In this document: positions 1 to 6,860 of the stretch, piece after piece | Position numbering within the stretch: the first letter of the stretch is position 1 | Layout: each line of letters opens with the position of its first letter | Assembly (NCBI GenBank): GCA_019411365.1 | Contig: DXQT01000038.1 | Coordinates: 1 to 26,667, forward strand | Direction of reading: 5' to 3' | DNA length: 26,667 nt | Origin: Roseburia sp. | GTDB taxonomy: Bacteria; Bacillota_A; Clostridia; Lachnospirales; Lachnospiraceae | Notes under the pieces: model-generated | Told to the model about the DNA's origin: nothing | What the model saw: the letters and a program-made list of their open reading frames with translations, nothing else | Databases searched by the model: none | Position numbers and translations under genes: made by a program

Positions 1-48
1 ACAAAGGGAAATATTGATTACAGCTATATTGAAGGTATCGTAGAATAA
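1..48 (+). CDS. C-terminal end of an unidentified protein (partial)
   Basis: The first 15 codons of the window read TKGNIDYSYIEGIVE and end in TAA. The rest of the gene lies outside the window, so no family can be assigned. It runs in the same direction as the membrane protein 75 nt downstream and could be in one transcript with it. A short inverted repeat (CAGCT...AGCTG, about 57-71) lies just after the stop but is not followed by a convincing T-run. Confidence 0.45.
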   Translation, partial: TKGNIDYSYIEGIVE

Positions 49-123
49 CAAAAATTTCAGCTTGTCGAGCTGGAAAATTTGAATTTATGATAGCGGAACG
101 AAATCTGTGGAGGGGGTGTTCTC

Positions 124-1071
124 ATGAAATTAGTCAGTCCGAAAACATTGCTGGCATCGTTGCTGGGTTGCACATTTATTGTTATGAAAGTGATGACTTT
201 TGACGGGCTGGTGGATATGTTTTGGATCATATTGATCGGATACCTGACCGTTAAAGCCATAGTTACAGCGTTTTCCCAGGAAGCCTATGATGAGGATATA
301 AAGAAGGCACAGCAGGGAAAGGTCTTGTACCGTGACCTGTTTGGCAAATTCGCATACATTGCAGCAGATGTCCCGATTCTTTTGATTCTTTTGGCGGGCC
401 TTTTGGCTTCGGTCTGTTCCGTAACAACGCTACTCAGAGCCACCCTGATGGGACTTCTGCTGATTGCAGTGGGATATGCTATCTGGTTCAGTTGGTATGT
501 TTCAAAGCATAAACGGCTGCGCATGAAAAACGGTGAGTGGGGTACAGGGATTTTAAGCGCAGAAGACGAGAAAGCGTGGAAACGCTCAAATTTGTGGCAC
601 GGTATAATTCTCGGAATTGCCGGGGTGTTGTTTGCTCTTTATCTCATTTTCGGAGATCCGAGGATTTATTTCAATAACGCCAAACTGGAAAAAACACTAA
701 CCGCTTTGGAATGTGACAGCATCACTTTGGAGGAGATTGTCCCCTTTGAATGGACCACTGTATATACCTTTGATCCCTATACCTCAAAGGAACGCATTGA
801 GCGAGTGGTCGGTTCGAAAAGCCCCGCTTTGAAAGAAAGTGTCAGCGAGGGTATGAACCATGTTGTGTTTACAAACAGAGGGCGGGTGGTGGCCAGCGTC
901 TGTACCCATCCCGCAAGCACTGGGTACTATTTGAGCTTTACCGGCGGAGAAAATACATATTACAGTTATTCAGATGGTGGATATTCCCACATTGAGTACG
1001 GTGATGAGATTGTCTTTGAAGTAATGCAGGATGATGGATTTGTCAGGCTGTACGCTCGTGTTGAGAAATAA
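124..1071 (+). CDS. Five-helix membrane protein of unknown function
   Basis: This 315-residue protein is not recognised. Hydrophobic stretches at roughly residues 8-26, 32-50, 77-98, 103-126 and 158-178 look like five membrane helices. A basic loop (about 127-157) separates helices 4 and 5. The C-terminal 130 residues are soluble and rich in Thr, Tyr and Gly, probably a small beta domain on one face of the membrane. The ATG is preceded by a strong GGAGGGGG at 6-8 nt spacing. Codon use, with many CGG, CGC and CCC codons, differs somewhat from the chromosomal genes to the right. The gene lies on the outer side of the displaced tuf end, so it is probably cargo of an integrated element. No catalytic motif was seen. 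An immunity-like or signalling role would be a guess. Confidence 0.75.
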   Translation: MKLVSPKTLLASLLGCTFIVMKVMTFDGLVDMFWIILIGYLTVKAIVTAFSQEAYDEDIKKAQQGKVLYRDLFGKFAYIAADVPILLILLAGLLASVCSVTTLLRATLMGLLLIAVGYAIWFSWYVSKHKRLRMKNGEWGTGILSAEDEKAWKRSNLWHGIILGIAGVLFALYLIFGDPRIYFNNAKLEKTLTALECDSITLEEIVPFEWTTVYTFDPYTSKERIERVVGSKSPALKESVSEGMNHVVFTNRGRVVASVCTHPASTGYYLSFTGGENTYYSYSDGGYSHIEYGDEIVFEVMQDDGFVRLYARVEK

Positions 1072-1104
1072 TGTGTGGTCGCATATTGAATTATTAATGG
1101 AGAG

Positions 1105-1257
1105 GTGACAAACAAAGCGAGGGATAAATCCCAGTTTGTATTAGTAAAGGAAGATGAAGTACCTACGGTGCCAAAACGGTGCCAAGAACTTAAGCAAATA
1201 AAAATACAGTATGCAAAAACAGCAGTTTTATGCGGATTTTGCCACCCAAAAGCATAG
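1105..1257 (+). CDS. Possible 50-residue ORF at element end
   Basis: A GTG codon preceded by GGAGAG at very short spacing opens a 50-codon frame ending in TAG at 1255-1257. The product contains a Cys-x-x-Cys-like CGFC near its end and a Lys/Glu-rich middle. It overlaps the tandem ACGGTGCCAA repeat, and nothing in it is recognised. It may be the broken end of an element-borne gene, or simply open by chance. The ORF ends 30 nt before the tuf remnant. Confidence 0.2.
   Translation: MTNKARDKSQFVLVKEDEVPTVPKRCQELKQIKIQYAKTAVLCGFCHPKA
1165..1185. repeat. Tandem 10-bp direct repeat near element junction
   Basis: ACGGTGCCAA occurs twice with an 11-bp period, 1165-1174 and 1176-1185, about 105 bp from the tuf remnant. 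Direct repeats at helical spacing close to an attachment site are typical of arm-type binding sites for tyrosine recombinases or their directionality factors. That role is inferred from position only. Confidence 0.4.
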
Positions 1258-1287
1258 AAAATATGCAGAAACACGGTATTCAAATAA

Positions 1288-1341
1288 CGTGAAGGTGGAC
1301 GTACAGTAGGATCTGGACGTGTTGCTACAGTTATCGAGTAA
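1288..1341 (+). pseudogene. tuf: Displaced 3' end of tuf (elongation factor Tu)
   Basis: Seventeen codons and a TAA read REGGRTVGSGRVATVIE, which is the highly conserved C-terminus of bacterial EF-Tu. The reading frame is closed by a TAA immediately upstream (1285-1287), and the rest of tuf is absent from the window. The remnant is followed by a strong intrinsic terminator, as the genuine tuf 3' end would be. This is the classic footprint of a site-specific element that enters at a gene 3' end: the element supplies a replacement terminus and leaves the original tail at the far junction. An intact tuf should therefore lie further left. Homologous exchange between two tuf copies is an alternative origin. 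Confidence 0.8.
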
Positions 1342-1376
1342 TTTATAATTTTAAATTATATATTGCAGATTGTATT

Positions 1377-1414
1377 CCGCAATCCTTGAGCAATCAGGGG
1401 TTGCGGTTTTTTTT
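1377..1414 (+). terminator. Intrinsic terminator of tuf
   Basis: A 9-bp stem (CCGCAATCC, 1377-1385, with GGGTTGCGG, 1398-1406, including one G-U pair) encloses a 12-nt loop and is followed by eight T. Stem and loop closely resemble the terminator after the tRNA at 11558-11594. Confidence 0.85.
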
Positions 1415-1544
1415 ATCTAAAACAGTTTTTGCTGATGCATTTATTCTAAAAGAATGGTAAACTATTATCTAATGAGCCTGCAGGAAATAAAGAGGTAATA
1501 GGCAGGACTTACAGTAATATGATTGATTTAGAAAGAGGCAGAAG

Positions 1545-2510
1545 ATGAACAATAAAACAACAAGAAACAGTATCCTGTTATTGGTAACGGCAGCCGTCTG
1601 GGGGGCTGCATTTGTGGCTCAGACAGTTGGTGGACAGACAATCGGAGCATATTCGTTTAATTGTGTCCGGTGTATTATCGGGGCACTGGTATTGATACCT
1701 GTCATGAAATTTTTAGATAAAAAAGATCTGTCGCCAAGAAAACCACAGACGAAAGAAGATTATAAACTGCTGATAAAAGGCGGAATCTGTTGTGGTGTAG
1801 CACTTTGTATTTCTACAAACTTACAGCAGGTTGGAATTTTGATGGGGGCAAGTGCGGGAAAAGCAGGTTTCCTGACAGCGGTGTACATATTACTGGTGCC
1901 GATTCTCGGATTATTTTTACATAAAAAATGTGGGATAAATATCTGGTTTGCAGTTGCTCTGGCACTGGTGGGACTGTATTTTCTGTGTATGCAGGATAAG
2001 AATGGATTTCAGCCGGCAGATCTGCTGCTTCTTTGCTGTGCACTCGGTTTTTCCATACAGATTTTATTTGTCGATTATTTTTCACCGAAGGTTGATGGGG
2101 TACGTCTTTCCATGATACAGTTTCTGGTAACCGGTTTGCTGACTGCGATTCCGATGTTTACAGTTGATATGCAGCATTCAATTTCGGGTATCGAAGCGTG
2201 GGCGTCAGCCTTTTTATCATGGTCAGCGTGGGTTCCGATTTTGTATGCGGGAATTATGTCATGTGGTGTGGGATATACGTTACAGATCATTGGACAGAAT
2301 GGACTCAATCCTACAGTGGCTTCTTTAATCATGAGTTTGGAAGCCGTATTTTCGGCGGTATTTGGCTGGCTGATTCTTGGGCAGAAGCTGAGTACAAAGG
2401 AGATACTGGGATGTTGTCTGATTTTTTCGGCGATCATTTTAGCGCAGCTGCCGGTACAGCGAAAAGCAAAATTTGCAGGTGAAAGTCATGGGGAGAACAG
2501 GAATGAGTAA
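1545..2510 (+). CDS. EamA/DMT-family transporter
   Basis: This 321-residue, very hydrophobic protein has about ten predicted membrane helices in two five-helix halves, the architecture of the drug/metabolite transporter superfamily. The N-terminal AAVWGAAFVAQ and the later GASAGKAGFLTAVY are typical of the first EamA repeat. The second repeat includes NPTVASLIMSLEAVFSAVFGW, where the Pro and Glu are family hallmarks. It is likely an inner-membrane exporter or importer of a small metabolite; the substrate cannot be told from sequence. The ATG at 1545 follows AGAGGCAG. The stop overlaps the start of the next gene by 8 nt, so the two are probably translationally coupled. Length matches the family (about 290-320). 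Confidence 0.9.
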   Translation: MNNKTTRNSILLLVTAAVWGAAFVAQTVGGQTIGAYSFNCVRCIIGALVLIPVMKFLDKKDLSPRKPQTKEDYKLLIKGGICCGVALCISTNLQQVGILMGASAGKAGFLTAVYILLVPILGLFLHKKCGINIWFAVALALVGLYFLCMQDKNGFQPADLLLLCCALGFSIQILFVDYFSPKVDGVRLSMIQFLVTGLLTAIPMFTVDMQHSISGIEAWASAFLSWSAWVPILYAGIMSCGVGYTLQIIGQNGLNPTVASLIMSLEAVFSAVFGWLILGQKLSTKEILGCCLIFSAIILAQLPVQRKAKFAGESHGENRNE

Positions 2511-3354
2511 AAAATCGAAATATTTATGGAAAAAGATTATGATTTTAACATGGATGTTCAGTTTATTTCTTGGCATACTGGCAGGACCATGTGCGATAGA
2601 CGCAAAGAACCAAAAAGAGAAAAAGGATTATGGCGTATTTTTAAGCATTGATTCGTCTCAGATAAAAAAGTTATACGGATATAGGCTGGTGGTCATTGAT
2701 GCACAGTATTTTTCTGCAAAAGATATCCGTACCCTGCACAAAAAAGGCGTAAAAGTATATACCTACTTAAATGTCGGCTCCATCGAGAATTTTCGCGATT
2801 ATTATAAGAAATATGAATACCTTACGATCGGAACTTATGAAAACTGGGAAGAAGAAAAGTGGGTAGATGTTTCGAATAAGGACTGGCAGAAGTTTATGGG
2901 AAAACTGTCGAAGAAGCTGCTGAAAAAAGGGGTGGATGGTTTCTTTATTGATAACTGCGATGTCTACGATTATGCAAAGACAAAGAAAAATTTTAAAGGA
3001 CTGGCCAAAATACTGAAAAATATCAAACGTCTTGGAAAAGATGTCATGATCAATGGCGGAGATGTTTTTGTGACAAAGTACAGAAAAACATACGGATCGG
3101 CGAAGAATATCATGACTGCTGTCAATCAGGAATCTGTGTGGAGCAGTATTCAGTTTGAAACGGGTACGTTTGGAAAACAGCCAGAAGATGTGCGCAAATA
3201 CTTTTCCGATTATGTTCAAAAATGCAAAAAAGATGGAATGGAAGTCTATCTTTTAGAATACACGAAAGATAAAAAACTGATCAGACGAATTAAACAGTAT
3301 TGCAGAAAAAATAAGTTTCATTATTATATATCGGATTCGATCGAATTGGACTAA
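2503..3354 (+). CDS. Secreted GH114-like TIM-barrel protein (TM1410-type)
   Basis: The 283-residue product begins with a Lys-rich stretch and a hydrophobic segment (about residues 11-28), then a likely cleavage region and a charged linker, so it is exported and possibly lipid-free. The mature part matches the endo-alpha-1,4-polygalactosaminidase-like TIM-barrel family (GH114, TM1410). Family-like strings are LVVIDAQYF, VKVYTYLNVGSIENFR, VDGFFIDNCDVYDY and EVYLLEYTKD. The acidic residues at the barrel strand ends (D in VIDA, D in FIDN, E in LLEY) are the expected active-site positions. Such enzymes act on galactosamine-containing exopolysaccharide; substrate here is inferred. Upstream in-frame TTG (2473) and ATG (2488) are possible starts. 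ATG 2503 was chosen for its GGGGAG at 7-nt spacing and because it puts the signal peptide at the N-terminus. Confidence 0.8.
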   Translation: MSKKSKYLWKKIMILTWMFSLFLGILAGPCAIDAKNQKEKKDYGVFLSIDSSQIKKLYGYRLVVIDAQYFSAKDIRTLHKKGVKVYTYLNVGSIENFRDYYKKYEYLTIGTYENWEEEKWVDVSNKDWQKFMGKLSKKLLKKGVDGFFIDNCDVYDYAKTKKNFKGLAKILKNIKRLGKDVMINGGDVFVTKYRKTYGSAKNIMTAVNQESVWSSIQFETGTFGKQPEDVRKYFSDYVQKCKKDGMEVYLLEYTKDKKLIRRIKQYCRKNKFHYYISDSIELD

Positions 3355-3396
3355 TAAACATGTATCATTCATGATTGTAAGGGGAGGAGTTTGAAA

Positions 3397-4458
3397 ATGG
3401 AACAAAAAGAAATGGCAAAAACAAGACTGATTATTTATGTGCTGATGGCTTACGGTCTGACCTATCTGATGGGAATTCTGATGTGGTATGGCAGTACAAA
3501 GGGTTATGACCTTACGGTATTTCCAACAGCGCAGATGATGTATCCGGCAGCCGGTGTGATCATTGGACTTTTTCTGGCACACAAAGGAGAGAAAATCCTG
3601 CCAGCAGGTTTTTTTATTACGGTTCTGGCAACGACGGGTGTCCTGATCGTATTGGCACTTTTATCCGTATTTCTGCCGGTAAATGATTTGAACATTGCAG
3701 GGATGACGATGTCCGTTTATAATCTGATTTCCCAGTATATACTTATTATCGGGAGTATCGTGGCACTTGTTTTTCTTGCAGTAGCGGGAAATGAAAAGCG
3801 TGCGGCAGCAGGACTGACCAGACAAAACTGGAAAAGTGCTGTGCTCATTGTACTTGCGTTTGTGGGCATTTATATAGTAAGAACTGTAGTGTCTGTAGCG
3901 GTACAGGGTGTGTCTGACGGCAGTGGGATGCAGTATGTAAAAGAATGGGCAGCAATGTTTAAAAATCCAATGATGTGGCTGAATATTGCTGCACTTCCGA
4001 TCAATTATTTCTTCGTGTTTATTGCATTTTTTGGAGAAGAATATGGCTGGAGATATTACCTGCAGCCGGTTTTGCAGAAACGGTTCGGACTTCGTGCAGG
4101 TGTGATCATACTTGGCGTTGTATGGGGATTATGGCATATCCCGGATGATCTGTTTTATTATACACAGACATCAGGAATCCAGATGATTTTTGCGCAGCAG
4201 ATCACATGTATTTCACTTGGAATCTTTTTTGCATATGCCTATATGAAAACGCAGAATATCTGGGTGCCGGTCTGTCTGCACTATCTGAATAACAACCTGA
4301 TACCGATCATCTCAGGAACGTTTTCTGCAGATGTTCTGGAAAATCAGACGGTAAGCTGGAAGGATCTTCCGGTTGCACTGGTGTTAAATGGATTGTGCTT
4401 TGGATTTTTCCTGCTTGCAGATGTATTTAAAAAGAAAGAAGTTCAGGAAGAGGAGTAA
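3397..4458 (+). CDS. CPBP-family intramembrane metalloprotease
   Basis: A 353-residue polytopic membrane protein with about eight or nine helices. The CPBP (CAAX protease and bacteriocin-processing) signature is complete: EEYGWR (E214, E215, R219) is the EExxxR motif, WGLWH places H247 in the second motif, and HYLNN gives H295. These residues form the metal/catalytic site of Rce1-like glutamyl proteases. In Firmicutes, members process prenylated or peptide substrates, confer bacteriocin self-immunity, or have unknown roles; which applies here is not visible. The ATG follows GGGGAGGAG at 7 nt, preferred over TTG at 3391. A long hairpin downstream ends the unit. The gene is 42 nt after the GH114-like gene and may be co-transcribed with it. 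Confidence 0.85.
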   Translation: MEQKEMAKTRLIIYVLMAYGLTYLMGILMWYGSTKGYDLTVFPTAQMMYPAAGVIIGLFLAHKGEKILPAGFFITVLATTGVLIVLALLSVFLPVNDLNIAGMTMSVYNLISQYILIIGSIVALVFLAVAGNEKRAAAGLTRQNWKSAVLIVLAFVGIYIVRTVVSVAVQGVSDGSGMQYVKEWAAMFKNPMMWLNIAALPINYFFVFIAFFGEEYGWRYYLQPVLQKRFGLRAGVIILGVVWGLWHIPDDLFYYTQTSGIQMIFAQQITCISLGIFFAYAYMKTQNIWVPVCLHYLNNNLIPIISGTFSADVLENQTVSWKDLPVALVLNGLCFGFFLLADVFKKKEVQEEE

Positions 4459-4501
4459 TTTGAGTAAAAATTTCCTGTAAAAAGCAGATGGTGTCATATG
4501 A

Positions 4502-4563
4502 AAAAGCGCATGTACAGTAAAAACAGATCGTCGGAAAGATGATTTTACTGTATATGCGCTTTT
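4502..4563. terminator. Long hairpin terminator, probably bidirectional
   Basis: Two 21-nt arms (4502-4522 and 4543-4563) pair almost perfectly around a 20-nt loop. The left arm starts with an A-run and the right arm ends in a T-run, so it could terminate the CPBP gene rightward and minus-strand transcripts leftward. Confidence 0.8.
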
Positions 4564-4574
4564 CAGTACATGAT

Positions 4575-4637
4575 AATAAAATGTTCGCGGAGCGTGTATT
4601 CTATATTTAAAAGCAACAGCTTCGCGGAAACATTTGG
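4575..4637 (-). terminator. Imperfect hairpin downstream of the 50-aa membrane peptide
   Basis: ATGTTCGCGGAGC (about 4581-4593) can pair imperfectly with GCTTCGCGGAAACAT (about 4619-4633). The shared CGCGGA cores are offset by one or two bases, and the loop is about 25 nt. On the minus strand it is followed by a T-rich stretch, so it may end the transcript of the small membrane gene. The pairing is weak. Confidence 0.3.
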
Positions 4638-4790
4638 TTAAAACATAATTTTGGATCTATTCTTTAACAGTCTGGCTCCATTTACGATCAGAAGAATCCC
4701 GGCGGTGATTCCACCTGCAAGGACACAGATACCAACTGCCAGTGTGGAAGCTCCGGCAGAACCCATTGTCTTATAAATTTTCTCGTCCAT
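4638..4790 (-). CDS. Small (50 aa) membrane protein
   Basis: The predicted peptide has a short charged N-terminus (MDEKIYKT), a Gly/Ala-rich hydrophobic helix at residues 13-39, and a basic tail (LLKNRSK), consistent with a single-pass membrane peptide whose basic end faces the cytoplasm. A longer in-frame ATG exists at 4865. The start at 4790 was chosen because AAAGGGGG lies 7-8 nt upstream and the extra residues look non-coding. It lies downstream of the pectinesterase on the same strand, with the esterase stop about 100 nt away, so it may be read from the same transcript or its own promoter. No family is assigned. Confidence 0.65.
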   Translation of the reverse strand: MDEKIYKTMGSAGASTLAVGICVLAGGITAGILLIVNGARLLKNRSKIMF

Positions 4791-4893
4791 CTTATTGCCC
4801 CCTTTGTTTGGATTTCTCATATTCTTAATGTATATTATTCTATCATTATTCTCATGAATATACAAACCCAGATTAAAAAATATCTGCTAAAAA

Positions 4894-6000
4894 TTACAGT
4901 TTATCAGGTGCCCAGTCACCGAGAACCAGTTCTTTTGCAAAATATCCGGCTTGTTGTTCATTCAGATTTTGAACAAAATCAGCCCGGTCAGAAAGCGGAC
5001 GGTAGTCAGAGGTGGCAGGGAAACTTGCGTATTCGGCATAATATACTGTGTCATGTGTATTTTCGCGGTTCCAGTCATGAAAACCGGCGGGATGGATATG
5101 CGCACCAAGTTCACAGGAAATCAGGATCGTTTTTGCATAGTCGCGCCATGGTCTGCCAAGATAGACGGAACCGGCAGGACAGTCTTTGGAGATGAACCGG
5201 CAGTCGGAAAAAATGTAGCCGTATTCCTGGCCTTCCGGTGTGGAGGCGGCAGTTACATAACCCTGGATAGGAGGGAGTGTATAATTTTTCTGAACCATAT
5301 CTGAATTGGAATGACACAGTGCAGATGTATCACAACCGGAATCATGCAGGGTGGATGTAGTGGAAACTAAATCGGACTGTGCAGATGTTTTTGTGCGCAG
5401 CAGGGATTCTAAGGTACAGTGTTCAAAATATGCGGTGGCGCTTCCAAAAATAAAATCAATATCGCCGCAGATATAGCAGTTTTTATAATATTGTCTGCCA
5501 TTGATACGCGGGGCAAACTGTTTTGGACCGATGAAACCGCCAGGCTGTCGTTCCTTTTCGGGAAGCGGTCCGGTAAAAAGTGTGTCCTGATGGCCGAGAA
5601 GGCGGCAGGAATCGATCATAAGACGGTCCCCGTCGGCATAGAGAGCGATCGCCTGTCCGTGTGTTGCGGAATCCCCGGAGGCATTTTCGATGGTGAGATG
5701 CTGGAGCGTTACATCATGTGTATCGATAAAGAGGGTATAAGTGCGGAATGTACCGCGCTTACTGCCATCTTCCATCAGATCCAGGGCATAATCATCATAG
5801 CTGATGACGGTGTGAGCACTGCTTTCGCCCATTCCGCGAAGTGTGATATATGGTTTATTTATGGTTAGTTTTTCATGGTAAATGCCCGGTGCAATTTCAA
5901 TGATAACAGGTGTTGTGTTATTAGCAGGAATTTGTGCAAGGGCAGAGCCGATGGAGGAAAAATGTTCCGGGTTGTCGGAAACATGAAGTATTTTTTGCAT
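4894..6000 (-). CDS. Pectin methylesterase (CE8), no signal peptide
   Basis: Pectinesterases remove methyl esters from homogalacturonan, releasing methanol and exposing galacturonate for lyases. This 368-residue right-handed beta-helix protein has all CE8 signatures: GQAIALY (Q116), LGHQDTLFT (D139, general acid), GDIDFIFGSA (D182, nucleophile) and LGRPW (R283). The N-terminus MQKILHVSDN begins directly in the fold and has no hydrophobic leader, so the enzyme should stay in the cytoplasm and act on imported methylated oligogalacturonides. Compared with typical CE8 enzymes there is an extended Ser/Thr/Cys-rich loop at about residues 199-240. The start follows AAAGG at 9-11 nt. The gene is expressed divergently from the aldolase gene through a shared promoter region (6041-6092). 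Confidence 0.92.
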   Translation of the reverse strand: MQKILHVSDNPEHFSSIGSALAQIPANNTTPVIIEIAPGIYHEKLTINKPYITLRGMGESSAHTVISYDDYALDLMEDGSKRGTFRTYTLFIDTHDVTLQHLTIENASGDSATHGQAIALYADGDRLMIDSCRLLGHQDTLFTGPLPEKERQPGGFIGPKQFAPRINGRQYYKNCYICGDIDFIFGSATAYFEHCTLESLLRTKTSAQSDLVSTTSTLHDSGCDTSALCHSNSDMVQKNYTLPPIQGYVTAASTPEGQEYGYIFSDCRFISKDCPAGSVYLGRPWRDYAKTILISCELGAHIHPAGFHDWNRENTHDTVYYAEYASFPATSDYRPLSDRADFVQNLNEQQAGYFAKELVLGDWAPDKL

Positions 6001-6040
6001 GGGAAAAGCCTTTCTTTGTTTCTTAATATTTTCTGAGGAT

Positions 6041-6069
6041 AGTATAACACAGATATTGCCTGGTTGAAA
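6041..6069 (-). promoter_or_regulatory. Pectinesterase promoter
   Basis: Read on the minus strand, TTTCAA (6069-6064) and TATACT (6046-6041) are separated by exactly 17 bp. The -10 is preceded by TG one base away (TGTTATACT), an extended -10. The predicted start of transcription lies about 35 nt upstream of the esterase ATG. Confidence 0.65.
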
Positions 6070-6092
6070 TTAGGAAAGAGGATGATTATAAT
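6064..6092 (+). promoter_or_regulatory. Aldolase/debranching operon promoter sharing the -35 hexamer
   Basis: TTGAAA (6064-6069) and TATAAT (6087-6092) are spaced by 17 bp on the plus strand. The same six bases, read as TTTCAA, serve as the -35 of the divergent pectinesterase promoter, so both polymerases should compete for one hexamer. A GGGAGGAG ribosome binding site follows before the ATG at 6132. Confidence 0.6.
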
Positions 6093-6131
6093 GGAAAGTA
6101 AAATAGGAAAAAAGTACGGTGGGAGGAGATT

Positions 6132-6860
6132 ATGGAACTCAGTTATAAAGAAATCAGAGCACAGATCTGTGATGTGTGCCATAAGATGTGGCAGCTTGGA
6201 TGGGTTGCGTCGAATGACGGAAATGTGTCGGTAAAACTTTCCGATGGCACATTTTTAGCAACGCCGACCGGCGTGTCAAAAAGTATGGTAACACCGGAAA
6301 TGATCGTGCATATAAATAAAGCAGGAGAGATGATCGAAACTGTGGACGGGTACCGCCCGTCGTCCGAAATGCGGATGCATTTCAGATGTTATGAAGAACG
6401 CGAAGATGTCGGGGCGGTATTACATGCACATCCTCCGGTTGCAACGGGATTTGCCGTGGCAGACATTCCGCTCGATGAGTATTCCATGATCGAGACTGTG
6501 CTCGCACTTGGTTCAGTGCCGATTGCGCCTTATGCGACACCTTCCACAGATGAGGTGCCGGATGCCATTACCCCGTATCTGCAGGAACATGATGCGATCT
6601 TGTTAAAAAATCATGGAGCGGTAACAGTTGGAGCCGATGTTTATACGGCATATTACCGGATGGAAACGTTAGAGCAGTTTGCAAAAATAACACTGACGGC
6701 ACATCTGCTCGGAGGTGCAAAAGAAATTGACCGGGAAAATATCGACCGGCTTGTGGATCTTAGAAACAATTATTATAAAATGAGTGGAAAACATCCGGGG
6801 TATAAGAAATATAGTGGTGAGTCGCATTTTGCTCCGCAAAACAAGGAGGATCGCAGATGA
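6132..6860 (+). CDS. Class II aldolase (L-fuculose-phosphate aldolase-like)
   Basis: This cytoplasmic zinc aldolase family cleaves L-fuculose-1-phosphate or related ketose-1-phosphates to DHAP and lactaldehyde/glycolaldehyde. It also includes ribulose-5-phosphate 4-epimerases. The 242 residues show the metal site: E79 in SSEMRMH, H98 and H100 in LHAHPP, and H161 in LLKNHG. This is the same spacing as E73/H92/H94/H155 of E. coli FucA with an offset of six. ASNDGNVSVKL near residue 26 is the phosphate-binding segment. The last 30 residues are longer than in FucA. The ATG follows GGGAGGAG. The stop overlaps the next start (ATGA), indicating translational coupling with the debranching enzyme, which is an unusual partner. 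Substrate is not certain: fuculose-P, rhamnulose-P or a 5-deoxy sugar phosphate remain possible. Confidence 0.85.
   Translation: MELSYKEIRAQICDVCHKMWQLGWVASNDGNVSVKLSDGTFLATPTGVSKSMVTPEMIVHINKAGEMIETVDGYRPSSEMRMHFRCYEEREDVGAVLHAHPPVATGFAVADIPLDEYSMIETVLALGSVPIAPYATPSTDEVPDAITPYLQEHDAILLKNHGAVTVGADVYTAYYRMETLEQFAKITLTAHLLGGAKEIDRENIDRLVDLRNNYYKMSGKHPGYKKYSGESHFAPQNKEDRR

Noticed and set aside
966..1283. 105-residue minus-strand ORF across the membrane gene end and tuf junction
   Set aside because: Overlaps a well-supported gene on the other strand, has no ribosome binding site and no recognisable motif.
5111..5868. ORFs on the plus strand inside the pectinesterase gene
   Set aside because: They lie opposite a complete CE8 gene with all catalytic motifs and show no independent features.
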